A stretch of DNA of 31,186 nucleotides from Hypsibius dujardini (lineage: Eukaryota; Tardigrada; Eutardigrada; Parachela; Hypsibiidae). The position numbers and the translations under genes were made by a program. The stretch covers positions 1 through 31,186 of the forward strand of contig LRSR01007795.1 in NCBI GenBank assembly GCA_001579985.1, in the 5' to 3' direction. Shown here one piece after another: positions 9,421 through 21,200 of this stretch; within the stretch, counting starts at the first letter, position 1, and each line of letters starts with the position of its first letter. The notes under the pieces were generated by a model, which saw only the letters and a list, made by a program, of their open reading frames with translations, ran no database searches and was not told the origin of the DNA.

Positions 9421-11105
9421 AAGAAAAAAAAGTAAATGGATCGGAAGGTCGCGCAAGTCTTTAGAAAATGTCTGTTTCCAGTCTATTCGTTGTAAAATGG
9501 TTTCTGCATTTTGAAAATTAGTTTCATTTTGCTCTTACATAGTCACAGAGGATGGGTGCTTTAATTGGGCATACAATTATTGCAGGTGACCATGAAATTC
9601 AATTGGGATCTAGGTACAGCTGCCGGTATATGAGAATATTCTTTTTTAATCCAGAACGTACAAACAAGGCACGTACAAACTGTAATGAATTCAAAGTACA
9701 AAACAATATCGCTTATTGACAATTAAATGAACAACGCCAAGAGCCAGAAATAAATCATTAAAAAATTGGTTATCCCCGCTGATGAGCCTAAGACATAATA
9801 AAATCTAATCTAATATACAAACTGAAATTGGGTATTTGCGCATGATTAATTTGCATCTTTTTATCTGATAAGCAAAATTCATCCCAGGCACGTCCCATAA
9901 TGCAGTTAAAAAGATCTAGATTACGTACATGTGCCATCCATCCAAAGACTTCCATAATATGCACGTTGTGATAATCATAATATCTACGAGGGGCAAACTG
10001 AAAGTAATGTCACTTAGTTCATATCCGGTTCCAATCAAATTTTTTTCTAATCTTTTGCCAGGATAATAAACATCTACCTCTCACCAATTAATTCCAAAAG
10101 GTTTTGCAGCAATCCAATCAAAACTGGAGGAGTAAAAATATTTTTAATATAGTCATGATGGCTTTGCTTGATCGTAGGAAATCGGAGCCAAAACTTTTTT
10201 TATTTAATAAAGAATACCTATTGATTAAAAAAAGTCTAACTTAACACTAATAATTTAGGGATACAAAGATCTAAATGAGGAAATGCACAAATTTTGTTTT
10301 CACCGAGCAGAAGAGAAGAAACATGCAGATGACCAAACCTCACTGAAAGCATTCTTTATAACGGAAATTGTGTGGCTTGATTGATTGATTGAACTCAAAA
10401 AGATTCTGGACGTCAATGCCGAGAATTTAATTCTCTTGCAGGGCTTTCCTTGAATTCAATTGATGTCAGTGCATCAGTAGGACTGAGTACATCTGGCATT
10501 TTTTGCCGTCGTGAATTTCCCAAATGTATCTAGTGTTGCACGAAAACTGACAGTCAAATGCAGCAATACCACTTTTGAAAAGTGTATCTCCGGAAATAAA
10601 TCAGATCTTCCAGACTCTTAAAGCTAGCTTGATGAAACTTAAAAGGCTAACGTGCAAGTCCCTTATCTATGTTTGGCAAGCTGCTAACATACAAAAGCTA
10701 ATACGCAGGTGGTCAGGAATTGAAGGCGTCACATCGTACGTGTATGATATAAAACCGGAATTTTGCGGACCCTTCGAGAAAGGTCGCGAAGGTCCTTTTT
10801 CGTTCCGTTATTATAGTGCTATGCGGCCATCCACAAAGATTCCTCGGTGGCAATTCAGCCATCTCAGTGTATCCCTGTAAACATTCATACGTGACCGGGC
10901 AAGGAGTACAACGAAATGCAAAAACGCTCTTACAATATCTGAAAGCGTCCTATCTCTGTTTTCGAGTGCAAACTTCGGATCGCTCTGGAAAGTTTACGGG
11001 TTACAATAACGTCCTGGCACTCATTCTCCGTTGAGATACTTGCATTCGTACTCTATTACTAACGCAGTTTAAAAAAAAGTTTCAATGCCGTAACCGAGTG
11101 ATGGC
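9421..11105. other. Gene-poor stretch, no supportable gene
   Basis: AT-rich DNA with only short unremarkable open frames. At 9989-10012 the sequence TACGAGGGGCAAACTGAAAG resembles mariner-type terminal repeats, but no partner end is visible. A bulged hairpin followed by T5 lies at 10767-10800. Nothing here earns a gene call. Confidence 0.5.
10767..10800 (+). repeat. Bulged hairpin followed by a T run
   Basis: GGACCCTTCG and CGAAGGTCC pair as a 9-bp stem with one bulged C around a loop of about 10 bases. TTTTT follows directly. It is terminator-like in shape but isolated, with no adjacent gene, so the meaning is unclear. Confidence 0.35.
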
Positions 11106-11814
11106 ACGCCAACGTTGTGCCCCTGGACATTGTGTCCCAAAACGATGCCCCTTCGATGTTTTACCCTCCAGGCATTGTCTCCATCCAAACATTGTGTTCT
11201 CTTCTTTCAACATTGTGTCCTGCAGACCCTGCGTCCTGACGACATTTTGCCTTACTAGATAAAAAGTCCGGTAGGCGTTTTCTCTACGGCGGACATTGTG
11301 TTTCCTTTCTACAACCTTATTTGGGAAAGTTTGTTCACTCGATTCTTCAATAAACTATTTATTTGAAATTTTTCGGTAACCTTACACATAATACTTGCTT
11401 AAACTCTTGCTTTCTTTGACCCAACTTGACGCTCGATGTCAAAGTCTACTTTAGAAACTGAATCTCGACGTTAAAGCTTTCCCAACGGTGGTCTAAATTG
11501 AGGGTGGAGAATCAAAGTGGCTCCACTGAGAGTGTGGGAGTAAAGTTCCCTTATTAAAAAGCCTAATCAGTCTACAGTCTCACATTACAGTAAGTGCACG
11601 GTCAGAATGTCGGGAGACAGAATGTCTGTCCGATCAAAATGTCTGTGAGGACAATATTTCTACAGCTAATATGTGAGGGGACAGTCTCTCCACTTGGTCA
11701 TAATGTTTGTGGGGGGAGAAAGTTTGAGACAAAGAGTCGGATAGGACCCAAATAAAGGACGTAAAGTCTGGAGGACAGAATGTCGAAGGACATAACGTCG
11801 GTACGCCGCTGTAG
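11106..11814. mobile_element. Foldback element with GACATTnTGTCC repeats (about 0.7 kb)
   Basis: The left end (11106-11140: CACGCCAACGTTGTG then GGACATTGTGTCC) matches the reverse complement of the right end (about 11778-11814: GGACAGAATGTC, GGACATAACGTC, GGTACGCC) with scattered mismatches over about 35 bases. Both arms contain several further variants of GACATT-TGTCC, on opposite strands left and right of centre. No coding frame lies inside. It looks like an old foldback or non-autonomous DNA transposon whose arms are built of short subrepeats. Family unknown. Confidence 0.6.
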
Positions 11815-11863
11815 TCTAATTCCTTGCGCAATTCCAGATTCAAAACATACAAGTGTCAAACAT

Positions 11864-11893
11864 TTTATGTTCATTGGTCTTCTATGGTGCTGC
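11864..11893 (+). repeat. Dispersed motif TTTATGTTCATTGGTCT, copy 1
   Basis: About 30 bases matching two further copies at 14758 and 14946. It lies about 1.1 kb upstream of the receptor pseudogene, while the other two lie just upstream of the intact receptor. It may be a remnant of the duplicated upstream region or an unrelated dispersed repeat. Confidence 0.6.
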
Positions 11894-11979
11894 TGCAAAA
11901 TGTCTGAACGTGCTGCACTGGGGGGGGAGGGGCAGCCGGCGGCGTGCTAGGTACTTAAAAGCCTAAGCGGTGACAATAC

Positions 11980-12812
11980 GGAGGTTGCGCTCGTCGTGAA
12001 ATTGGAACGAAAACGAAAACGTTTGTAGAAACGAAGAACTGTTTGTAAATACGACGTTTGATACGAAACGAACCGCGTCGTTTCGTTTGGAACGACGTTT
12101 ACCCGCGATAGCTAGGACTGGGGCAACGCAGCGGGGTTGCCTGTTGCAAATTAGCATCAGGTCAGTAATCTCGCCCCTGCCGAACTTTTGGCCCGGATGC
12201 AGTGTCTGAGCCGTTTTCCTTGATTGTTGCCTAATTCATAATCCTGCATGTGTGTTACTCGAAGTTTTTCGTCATCCTTTGTGTTTGGTGTTTTGTTATT
12301 TATCTTTTCCGAATTATATCAATAAATACCAATCTAGATTTTGAAAATTGTTTGATCTTCCTTTTGGATTATCAGAATTGAGAATCCATGAGCTAGTAAG
12401 GAATCTCTGTGTCTTCGCGTGGCGGAGATGGTGAAAATCGGATGAAAATCAGTTTTGTTGAGTTGATTGTCATGGCCTTGATCGCGTACATTGCATTAAT
12501 TTGAAAATTATGGCAAAATGAGTGTTCTTCAACCTCTCTCCTCCGCTTTGCCGCATTTTTGACAAGAAAATTCATCATTATCCATATTAATGGTGAATCA
12601 ATCGTTCTTTGTTTTGTTTACAAGAATCAGATCAACTTTTATTCTATTATCAGTTGTTGTTGTTGAAAGCTTCGTAAACGGTGCTTTGTTCGTTTACGTT
12701 TAGGTTTCATTGCGCAACGTGAACTGAGTTACAATGATAGAAACGTTGATTGCAACGACGTTTCTTCTTTCGTTTCGTATAGGTTTCTTTTTTTACAGCA
12801 AGCGCAACCTCC
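11980..12812. mobile_element. Degenerate inverted-repeat element rich in ACGAAA/CGTTT
   Basis: GGAGGTTGCGC at 11980-11990 is the exact reverse complement of GCGCAACCTCC at 12802-12812. The similarity continues inward weakly, with CG-containing CGTTTCGTTT and ACGAAAACG motifs clustered near both ends (11998-12100 and 12670-12790). The roughly 830-bp unit has no credible coding frame. A degraded foldback or non-autonomous DNA element is the simplest reading. Confidence 0.45.
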
Positions 12813-12931
12813 CTAAACTACGAAGATGGACCCAAAGGCTAGCACCTTCAATAATGATGTCGAATAGTTGTGTGATAATTTCTTCGGTATGCGTCAAGGG
12901 TCGTTCACATTTTTAACCCTTCTACAATGCA

Positions 12932-13635
12932 TAAGTCGTTGAGGCCCCTGCCTTATGCAAAATTTCAGCAATCCACGAAGTTTGTAATCATTAAGGCAAA
13001 AGAATGCCTCCTAGTGTTGTGTGCCATGCGCGTTTAGGGCTGTGGTTCTTATTGGGGAAAGTTACATCCAATGCTATTGTGGAAAGTCCGAAGCTGGCTG
13101 GAACCGCGACCAACAAGCCGGCATTGCATCTCGGGTATATTCTGACTGATTTAGTTGGAACTCATCAGTCAAATGTCCGTTTGAGTCGTTACGGATCGCC
13201 GCCCATCCTGAGTTTCCCCAAGAATGGTCGGTAACCTATCGAAACACATACAATATCTCCGTACTATCCTGCGACTTGGTAGATCCATATGTAACGACAG
13301 CGTAGAAGTACCTATAGGTTTTTTGGAGTTGTTTCAACTTTTGCAAGCTCATCAACTCGGTGGGCAAATCGAATTTGATTGAGTCAGTAGGCCAGTGTAA
13401 GCTGAATGTCACTCGGAGAGTTGAATCAATTTAGAATGAAATTTTCTATAATGTTAAAAACACCAATCTTCAACTTCAACTTAGTAAAACTTGATAATCG
13501 TTACACACTTTGTTTTTTTCTGAGCAGCCGGTATCTTCGATGACCGCAACTCACGCAACAATGGAAACAGCTGGCACATTAAGTACCGAGCAGTAGCAGA
13601 TGCGTAACAGGGTGCAGGCACTAGTCCGAACTCCC
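12932..13635 (+). pseudogene. Partial, internally deleted copy of the downstream ANF-type receptor gene
   Basis: Three collinear blocks match the receptor gene at 15233-22952. Block 12932-13165 matches the 5' flank and signal-peptide part of its exon 1 (ATG at 13004 aligns with 15233; WFLLGKV and YILTDLVG against CFLFGKA and FILTGFFG). Block about 13188-13250 matches exon 7 (TACGGATCGC, GAATGG) and is joined almost directly to the first, so the rest of exon 1 and exons 2-6 are missing. Block about 13530-13635 matches exon 8 with its acceptor and part of intron 8. The frame stops at 13232, the exon 7 frame is shifted, and the exon 8 donor GT has become TT. Retained intron sequence shows DNA-level duplication, not retrotransposition. 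Confidence 0.75.
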
Positions 13636-13887
13636 GTACCTGATTCATTCAAAGCGTTGCGCGAATCATTATTTTTTTAAATCCAGTTTGGGGGCGGGGG
13701 ATCCAGCTTATTTTTTTAAACAGCTACCGAATGCCAAAAACTCTACAAATTCTGACATTTCGATCTTTTTACAGTTAAACGATTCTTGTAGCTAAAAACT
13801 TCTGGAATGGAATGGATAAACTATCTCTTCAATAATTAGGCCTGTCACCAAGTCGGTTACGCCTCTGGGAAAATGCATTTTCAATTG

Positions 13888-14084
13888 TACCAGGCAAACG
13901 CTTTGGGTTGAATCACTACATGGGTTGAATCAGTCGGGTGGCGGAGGGCGCCACAAGTGTAAATTGTAGACAACGGTGTGTGTGAAGCTGAATGAGTGTT
14001 GGTTACAATTTCCACTCGTGGCGCCCTCCGCCACCCGACTGATTCAACCCATGTAGTGATTCAACCCAAAGCGTTTGCTTGGTA
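13888..14084. mobile_element. TA-flanked foldback MITE, about 197 bp
   Basis: The left arm from CCAGGCAAACGCTTTGGG (after TA at 13888) through GGGTGGCGGAGGGCGCCAC is matched almost perfectly by the reverse complement of the right arm, which ends CCCAAAGCGTTTGCTTGG then TA at 14083-14084. Arms are about 65 bases with one or two mismatches, then weaker pairing further in, around a loop of about 45 bases. Near-identical arms indicate a young insertion. TA at both borders fits Tc1/mariner-type target duplication. There is no coding content. Confidence 0.8.
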
Positions 14085-14484
14085 TCTATCAAGAAAAACA
14101 ATGCACTTGACAATTTGTGCTGTAGGCTCTTAGAAGACGGTATCAAAAAACGGTATCAGTGAGCAAGCAAAATGCTGAGCCGTGCAACTCAAAACCAAAG
14201 CATGTGGTTAGTCTATTCGTATTTTTCGTTTAATGTGATTACTGTCACGGAAGGCATTCAGAGGGCTTCATCACCCAATGTCACCACAAACTCCTGTACA
14301 GGGCATCCATCTGTCCCAAATTCTTTCTCAAAAGATGATTCGTTTTTTTTGTTAGTCTGCTTGACGTATCTGCGGCCGCTCCCTGTGTAGAATCGCTTTC
14401 TAAGCTCTTTTTTCGCCTTGTGTCCTCCTTTCCCTTGTGCCAAGTCTTGTTTCTCTCTCCGATACACAGACAGAGCGACAGACA

Positions 14485-14537
14485 GACAGACATTAAGACA
14501 GACATTAAGACAGACATTAAGACAGACATTAAGACAG
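14485..14537 (+). repeat. Tandem repeat GACAGACATTAA x4
   Basis: Four perfect 12-base units followed by a partial GACAGAC, preceded by more GACA units. Because the unit is a multiple of three it creates artefactual repetitive open frames on both strands. Confidence 0.92.
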
Positions 14538-14757
14538 ACTGGAACTCAATAAACATCGGATCATGCGGAAAGTTTCATATTGCAATAAAGTCCTGTCATG
14601 CGTATTCCGCCGACACACTTGTGTTTCTACTGAAACATTGCTGTAGTTTAGTTTACAGAAATGAGAACTCTAAAGGCACCACTTGCTGTTTACAGCTAGA
14701 TGGATGTGATCTCAATGGGCTGCATAATGAAAGATTTAAAACAGATAAAACCAAAAG

Positions 14758-15015
14758 TTTCATGTTCATTGGTCTTTTATGGTGCTTTTTAAACAATTTC
14801 ACCTCATCCTCTCAAGCAGCACCAGACACTTGTGTTCATACTTACTACTGGTTCTTCATTGGTGTTATTGACAAATGAGGGCCATGTTGATGTAGTCCTG
14901 GTTATGTGCACAATAAAATATTCAAGACATGTAAGAGGCGATTACTTTATGTTCATGGGTCTTTAACGGTGCCTATTTAAATGATCTCAGTTAGCATCCT
15001 CACATGCAGAACTGT
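14758..15015 (+). repeat. Duplicated segment upstream of the ANF-type receptor (copies 2 and 3)
   Basis: Copy 2 at 14758-14825 and copy 3 at 14946-15015 share TTTMATGTTCATKGGTCTTT, then an ACGGTGC/ATGGTGC block, TTTAAA and a CATCCTC block, in the same order and about 190 bases apart. Copy 1 of the core is at 11864. It is either a local duplication or a repeated regulatory segment. Confidence 0.6.
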
Positions 15016-15232
15016 GGCACCCATCGAGTGATTAGTATTTATACATACATAGATGTGTGGAAAGACCCGGACCATTAGGAACAAAATTGAATAATTTTTA
15101 CGTCTCCTGGAAAGCTCCAAGGTGCCGCCCAGATTATTAACGTTTTCACACAACACATCATCAAGTGTTGAGGCTCCTGTTTTGTGCAAACCGATTGCAG
15201 TCCATTCGGTTTGTGATCAGTACAGTAGAAGA

Positions 15233-18200
15233 ATGAATTCCAGTATATTTTTCCATGTACTCTTATGGTTGTGCTTTCTTTTCGGGAAAGCTAGAGCTAG
15301 CAATATCGATCAGGTGTCGAAACTGACTGAAAAGCCCGCTCTGCGTACTGAGTTTATTCTGACTGGGTTTTTCGGTTGTATTCCGCTCAATCTAACGATA
15401 ACCGTACAGCTAGCTGTGATCAGCGGAGTGCAGCGCTTGCGTAATCTTCACCCTGACCACCAGTGGTCTTGGTCTGTATTAGCGGAACAGCAAAACGCTT
15501 TGCCAGGCGACATCTACTCCACCCTGGCACAGTGGTACTACTTTAGACGGAGAAGCAGCTCGGTTAACGTTATCCTAGCACTTGGTACGTACGACGAGTC
15601 GTTCCTAATTTTGGCCACCCATTTTTCTGGCCTACTCTTACTTACCCAGACATGTACCGGTAGAGCTATGCCGAGGTCACTTTGTGGGTCGTAGCTTGGG
15701 TTTTGGCAGGCCGTATGGGACAGCTTATTTCCTAATTTTTGTACCGGCTTTTCGAAAATAACAACTGTAGAGTACCGCAGAGTACCCAAATATCATCTGT
15801 CGCTCATTTATAAATTTTTGTACAATAATAATTTCAATATTCTTTGGAATAGCTCCAGGGTGGTATTTGAAAAATAAAAATTTAGATTTGTCCCACATGG
15901 CGTGCCGAAACCCGAACAACGACCCAGAAAGCAACCTCGGCACAGCTGTAACTCAAAAGATAGTTCAATGCTGAGACTGATCAGTAGTTAACATATAGTT
16001 TCTTTACTTTTGTGCCCTTTTTGCAGCTTGTCTTGAAGCCTTGCCAATGAGCGATCTTGCTGGAAATTACAACGTTTTGCTAATCACCAGGTACTGACGC
16101 ATTGCATGTAGTACTTTTGATGGACTCGATTTGACTTGATATACTCAACGCGCAAAGCGCAGTGTGAGCGAACACCCACATCTGGTAGGGTAGCTATACA
16201 CATTCAAACATCTTAGCTTTAATTCACACGTTCAGGCGTTAACGAACTTGCGAGAGCTGCTTTCACCCTAGTATCAGAAAAAGTTACCTCATAGCGAAGT
16301 TTGTCAGTCTCATGCCAGTGATCTAGGTTTGTTTAGGGTCTGAAGTTACCAGTCTGAGCCAGAACCTCCCTGGTAGAATCACTGAGTGGGCAACAAGGGA
16401 AAATGCATCACTAAATCCCTAATCTTTGAAAAAGGAGGCTTATCTGGGTGCCTAACTTTCTAGTGTCTGTCAAATAAAAGCTTCAACAAACCGGTTAATT
16501 TCCCAAAGATTTACAAGATAATTGTGGGGGAGGGTTTAACGCTTCGAATTTTTTACATTGTTCAAAAACTTTAGTTTGGTAAAAAATGATTTAATATGTT
16601 TTTCGCTAAAAAGCTGTGTTTTTCCTATAAAAATTAAAACATATTGAACTACCTGTACAAACATGTAATTTTGAAATTTTTCATGCAAGGAATTTGTAAT
16701 ATGCAAGCGCAAAAAGAGCCCGAGTGTGGACTTGAGGGCGGGTAAAGAAAGCGAGCGTTGAATTTCGAGAGCGCACCATCTCCGGTCCTGGTAAATAAAC
16801 ACAAGGGTCAAGCAGACATTACATACATCACTTATATGGCAATAAGAATTTTCATTCCTTTAGTGGAGGTGCGGACCGTCTAATTCGAGATCGCCAACGA
16901 TGTCCAACCTTCCTGTCCACGACACCATACGCTTCAGCCCCCGCCGTTGTCTGCAGCCTTCTTAAGGCCCAAAACTGGACTACCATCTTTGCTGGCCTAG
17001 ACAGTCAGGCCAAGGCAACGTACCACCAATACGTGTTCAATCAAATTACAACCAAATTGATGGACTGCGGAGTGACATTTACCGCCACTATTGCTCCCTT
17101 CTCGGATGGTTCATCAATTCGAAAAGTGCTCAATGAATTTAATCTTAAGAGCAGAGGTATACCCGCAGTCTGCGTCTTATGATTGACCACTACAGCAGAA
17201 TACAGTAGTACAATCGTCCTGCTGCTAACTAACTTAACCAACTTACATTTATATGTATATGTCTGCCCTTTATTTTAGTCTTCTTGTATTTTGGAGAGCC
17301 GCCAGGACTGCGAAGCATTTTGGTATGTGTATGTAAGAGCCCTCGCGAAAAAAAAATTTGAAATATGATTAAAATCGATAACGGTTACATTTACTGTCTT
17401 AAATACCATTTCATATTGTGTAACAAAACAGTTTGTAACCCTTTTTAGTCCCTGCAGTAAAAAGGTGACCAAAGATTATTTTTATCAAACCAATTTATTG
17501 AAACTTGGAAGTTTTTCCAAAGTAAATTTGAAGTCTAGAAATGGAGAAAAACTAATCGATTTCAATGGTTTTGTTTAGCTCAGTTTAAAATACTTATACA
17601 ATGTCCGTAAAGGACAAATACAGTTCCATTTGACCACTGGTCAGTCGTTTTGGTTTGAACTACTGTAGCCCTAGCTGAAATAGTTGCAAGACCGTATTCC
17701 AGCAAACACATTCGTTATTTAATTTGCCTTTGATTTAGATAAGCAGAAAACGTTCAAAACACATAGGGCTGGGCAACGGTCATTTTTGACATTGTTTATG
17801 GACCGCGGACTTAGCCAGGAAAAAAGGGTCCTCGTACAGAAAAGAGAATGCTTCATTGGATAATTAATTTTGATTTTTAGATTGCTGCTGCCGGATCTTT
17901 GATGACTAATGGAGACCATGTAGGTATATGTACGAACGCCACGTTAATAATGTGAACACACAGTAAGTACAGTCTGTGTCATGCTGTTATCGTGAATTTG
18001 CATTATATACAGCGTACTGTAAACGCACCTTCTTAAAAAATTCAGAATTCCGGTTTTTTAACAAAGAGTGCCAGGAATAAGCATTTTGGCGTCAGAGTCG
18101 TGTCTCAATCTAGTTACGCCATTAAGGAGAGTGCAACAATGACCTCAGCGCCATGTAGGGTAGGGGGCTTGTACTTTGTTGACGAGTTCTGACGCTAAGG

Positions 18201-21200
18201 GAGTGGAGATCTAGCCGTGGCTGACGTCAGCATAAATCGTTTTGATTTTTGACAATTCCCAGCCTCTGCTCATCCATTTTTAGCTTTTTGTCTGATCTGA
18301 ATGACTTTTTGCGCTCAGATAGCGAAGACGCCGATGATACGGACATGCTTTCTTAATACTGGCTTTCAATCTGGTTTCAGTAAAAGATGTGGTTGCAATA
18401 CTGGATAAGTTTTAATAGATGTAAGGGGGTCGGCTCGAGCTGACGTTCGAAGAACAAGGGGTCTAGAAATTTTTAACAAGCTATAATGGAAGGGAGGGGG
18501 AGTAAGGTCGCCTAATATCAGGCCTTGACGTCATTGTTGAACGTTCCCGTATTTACACGCGCAATATTTCACAAATCTGACTTGCTTTAGTGAATTTTGA
18601 TGTTTCTCAGTGAGCTCAAATTGTCAGAATACCGAAAACATACTTTTGGGCCCAAAAAATAAACTCTAAAAAAACAGTTTGAAGCTTTGTGCAAACCGTT
18701 TCTCAGATTACACTTGTTGATCCCAAATGATCCAAAATGACCGGACAAATTTGGATTACGGATTTGTAATAATAATACAATTTCCCCGGGGTCTGAAGTC
18801 CCGACCTTTAAGGATAACGGCGAATACACTGTAAATACAAACAGAGACAATGAAAGATTAACATTATTTAGGTTTATCTGGCCGTATGTCAACTAAACAC
18901 TGAGCGCTTTGGCTACTTCACGTGGCAGTTACATGCTAAGGACGATGAGGTAAGATTTCACTGGTAGACACTGCTAAACCCCATTGCGACGAAGGATAGC
19001 ATGTGCGGAACAAGCCCCACGCTACATGTACGAATAAACCAAACGCGCTTCGTTACATCGTTGCTTGGCTCGTTAGCTTATTGTTTCATTAATTTTGCTT
19101 CGATGGTTTTGACGTTCGTATTTATTTTACACGGACTATCTACGTATCGTTAGTTATTCAGTTCGGCACAAAAGCGCTTTATATGCCGTGATTCGTTGTG
19201 CTGCCACAGGTTTCATTAAGTAAGTAGTTTGTCAGATAGGAGTAAAACAGTCACTTCCTTTATGTGATATATATAAAAACATTTTTTGTACATTTACAAT
19301 GTATTCACCGTAATACTATTTAAATGAACAATTTTAGATTGACCAGTACGACATCCCGTGGTAGGTGATTCTTTCCAAAGAGCTTTTCTGGTTTTTCGTC
19401 CACAAAATGGGCAAACTCAAGCGGCAAATCGCGTCAAGAATTGCCATTTTCCATGGAATTGACTAACAGAGCAACCGAAGCGACGCAGCAAAAAATATCA
19501 CCGTGCTCTCCATATTTGGGCCAATGTTCCGCAATGCTCCCAATATGACTCACTTTAAACTGATGGTCTGATTTTGCGTAGGAAGTCAAAACGGCTTATG
19601 GATCGGTGTTATTGCTTTCGCTGATGGACGAGGAGCTATACGGATCGCAGTCCATCCGTAGTCTCTCCCAGGAATGGGCGGACACATATCACAGCATATA
19701 CAATAAAACCTTACAATCTAGTGACATGGTACGTTTAAGCCTGGTCCAGACTTCTACTGAGGCTTAGGTATGTTTATTTTCAGCAAGAGGTTTTCATCTT
19801 GAAGTGGTGCTGTAAAAAAATTCACATTTTGGAAATGAGAGATATCAGTTAAGGCAAATATAACAGTTGGTCACATTTAAACCCCGCTCCAGATACACTC
19901 GGAGCTCCGCACCCGCCATTTGAGAAACATTCTGTTGATGCCGATTGATTTAAAAGAACATTTTAGTTAGGATAACACCAGCTTCAACTTTAATTGAACA
20001 ACCTCTGACAACCATTTCATGCTTTCTTTTCTTGAGTAGACAGTACTGTCGATGTCCGCAGTTCACGCAGCAACGGAAATGGCTGGTACAGTAAGTAGTG
20101 GCAGAAGCGCAGAAGCGTACCGCAGACGATGGGCATTGGAGCAATAGTCCGTACACAAATGCTCGTTCAGAGTCCGTACAGGTCGAAATCGGGACCCTCA
20201 CATTAGGGCCAGAGGGTGGCCAAAGGGACAAATGCCTTTTTTTCAAGAGCGAGCCCAAAGTTTGACCTCTTTTCCTTCATAATGTTGAACTTGTGGGGAT
20301 ATCAGAGTTTGATTTTCAGTCGGTTCCTGGGATTTCAAATTTTTTTCAAAAACACCAGTTTTTCGTTCAAACTTGACTTTTGTTGAGGTTCAATATAACC
20401 TCCTTATTAAACAATACAAATGGAAGCTCAATAAATTCAAGAACGGTCCAAATTCGGGGAAAAACGGATGGTTTTGAATACCTTTTGAAATCCCGGGGCC
20501 CCTGAAAATGAGACCATCATACCCCACAAGTTTCCAAAGGATCAAGGACAAAATGTCTATTTTAAATTCAATATTATAAAAAATGTTGTTCCTTTTGCAC
20601 ACCCAAGAGCCCTAGGTTGAAGGGTCCTGGATCCGATCTATGAAAACTTTAAACGAGCCTGTGGCCGTACACAATTAATTCGGAGGGTTGCAGGGCCAGG
20701 AGTGACATAATTTGAAATTTGTAAAGTCGTAGGTGCAGCTGTTTTAATTCTTTCAGCAGCTGAGAAATCCCTAATGTTCCAACAGCTAGAGTCAAAAACA
20801 AGAAGTAGGAAAACTATGAAATAGTATAAAATTGATAACTGAAACCAAGGGGCAGATTTTGGCTCATAACTGCACCCCTCCCCCCGGAATTCGGTTACGT
20901 ATCTGAGCAGCGACAATTCCATAGCATCACAAAATATTTTGTCTCAATGGCAATAATGATTGGATGATGAAGAATGAAATTCAGGCGCTGATGGAAGCCT
21001 TTTCGGGTCCGGGGGGACTCTCCGCCGGAGATAACGGGGCAATGTTGGCCGACGCGATTCGGAATCGAACTTTTTTGCATCTGCAAACCGGTGGCACATG
21101 GAGGATGGGCAGCTACGGCAATGTATTGCACACTGTTCAACTGGCATCATTTGATGCGGAGGAAGGACAGTTAAAGGTCATCTAGGCAACCGACAATAAT

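Larger units (their letters stand above)
14085..15232 (+). other. Upstream flank of the ANF-type receptor
   Basis: No gene is recognised. The stretch holds a 12-base tandem repeat (14485-14537) and a two-copy duplicated segment (14758-14825 and 14946-15015). The last 80 bases before the ATG at 15233 are conserved in the upstream pseudogene copy, so they probably belong to the 5' UTR or proximal promoter. TATTTATACATAC lies near 15035 but is too far and too weak to call as a TATA box. Confidence 0.5.

Noticed and set aside
9989-10030. Mariner-type terminal repeat resemblance (TACGAGGGGCAAACTGAAAG)
   Set aside because: No matching opposite end and no transposase remnant could be found in the window; the resemblance alone is too weak to call an element.
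14485-14537. Short regular repeats as a CRISPR array
   Set aside because: The units are 12 bases, directly adjacent and without spacers, in a eukaryotic context; this is a minisatellite.
14281-14556. Minus-strand frame with repeated SVLM units
   Set aside because: The repeat is the 12-base GACAGACATTAA tandem array read in frame; no start context or homology.
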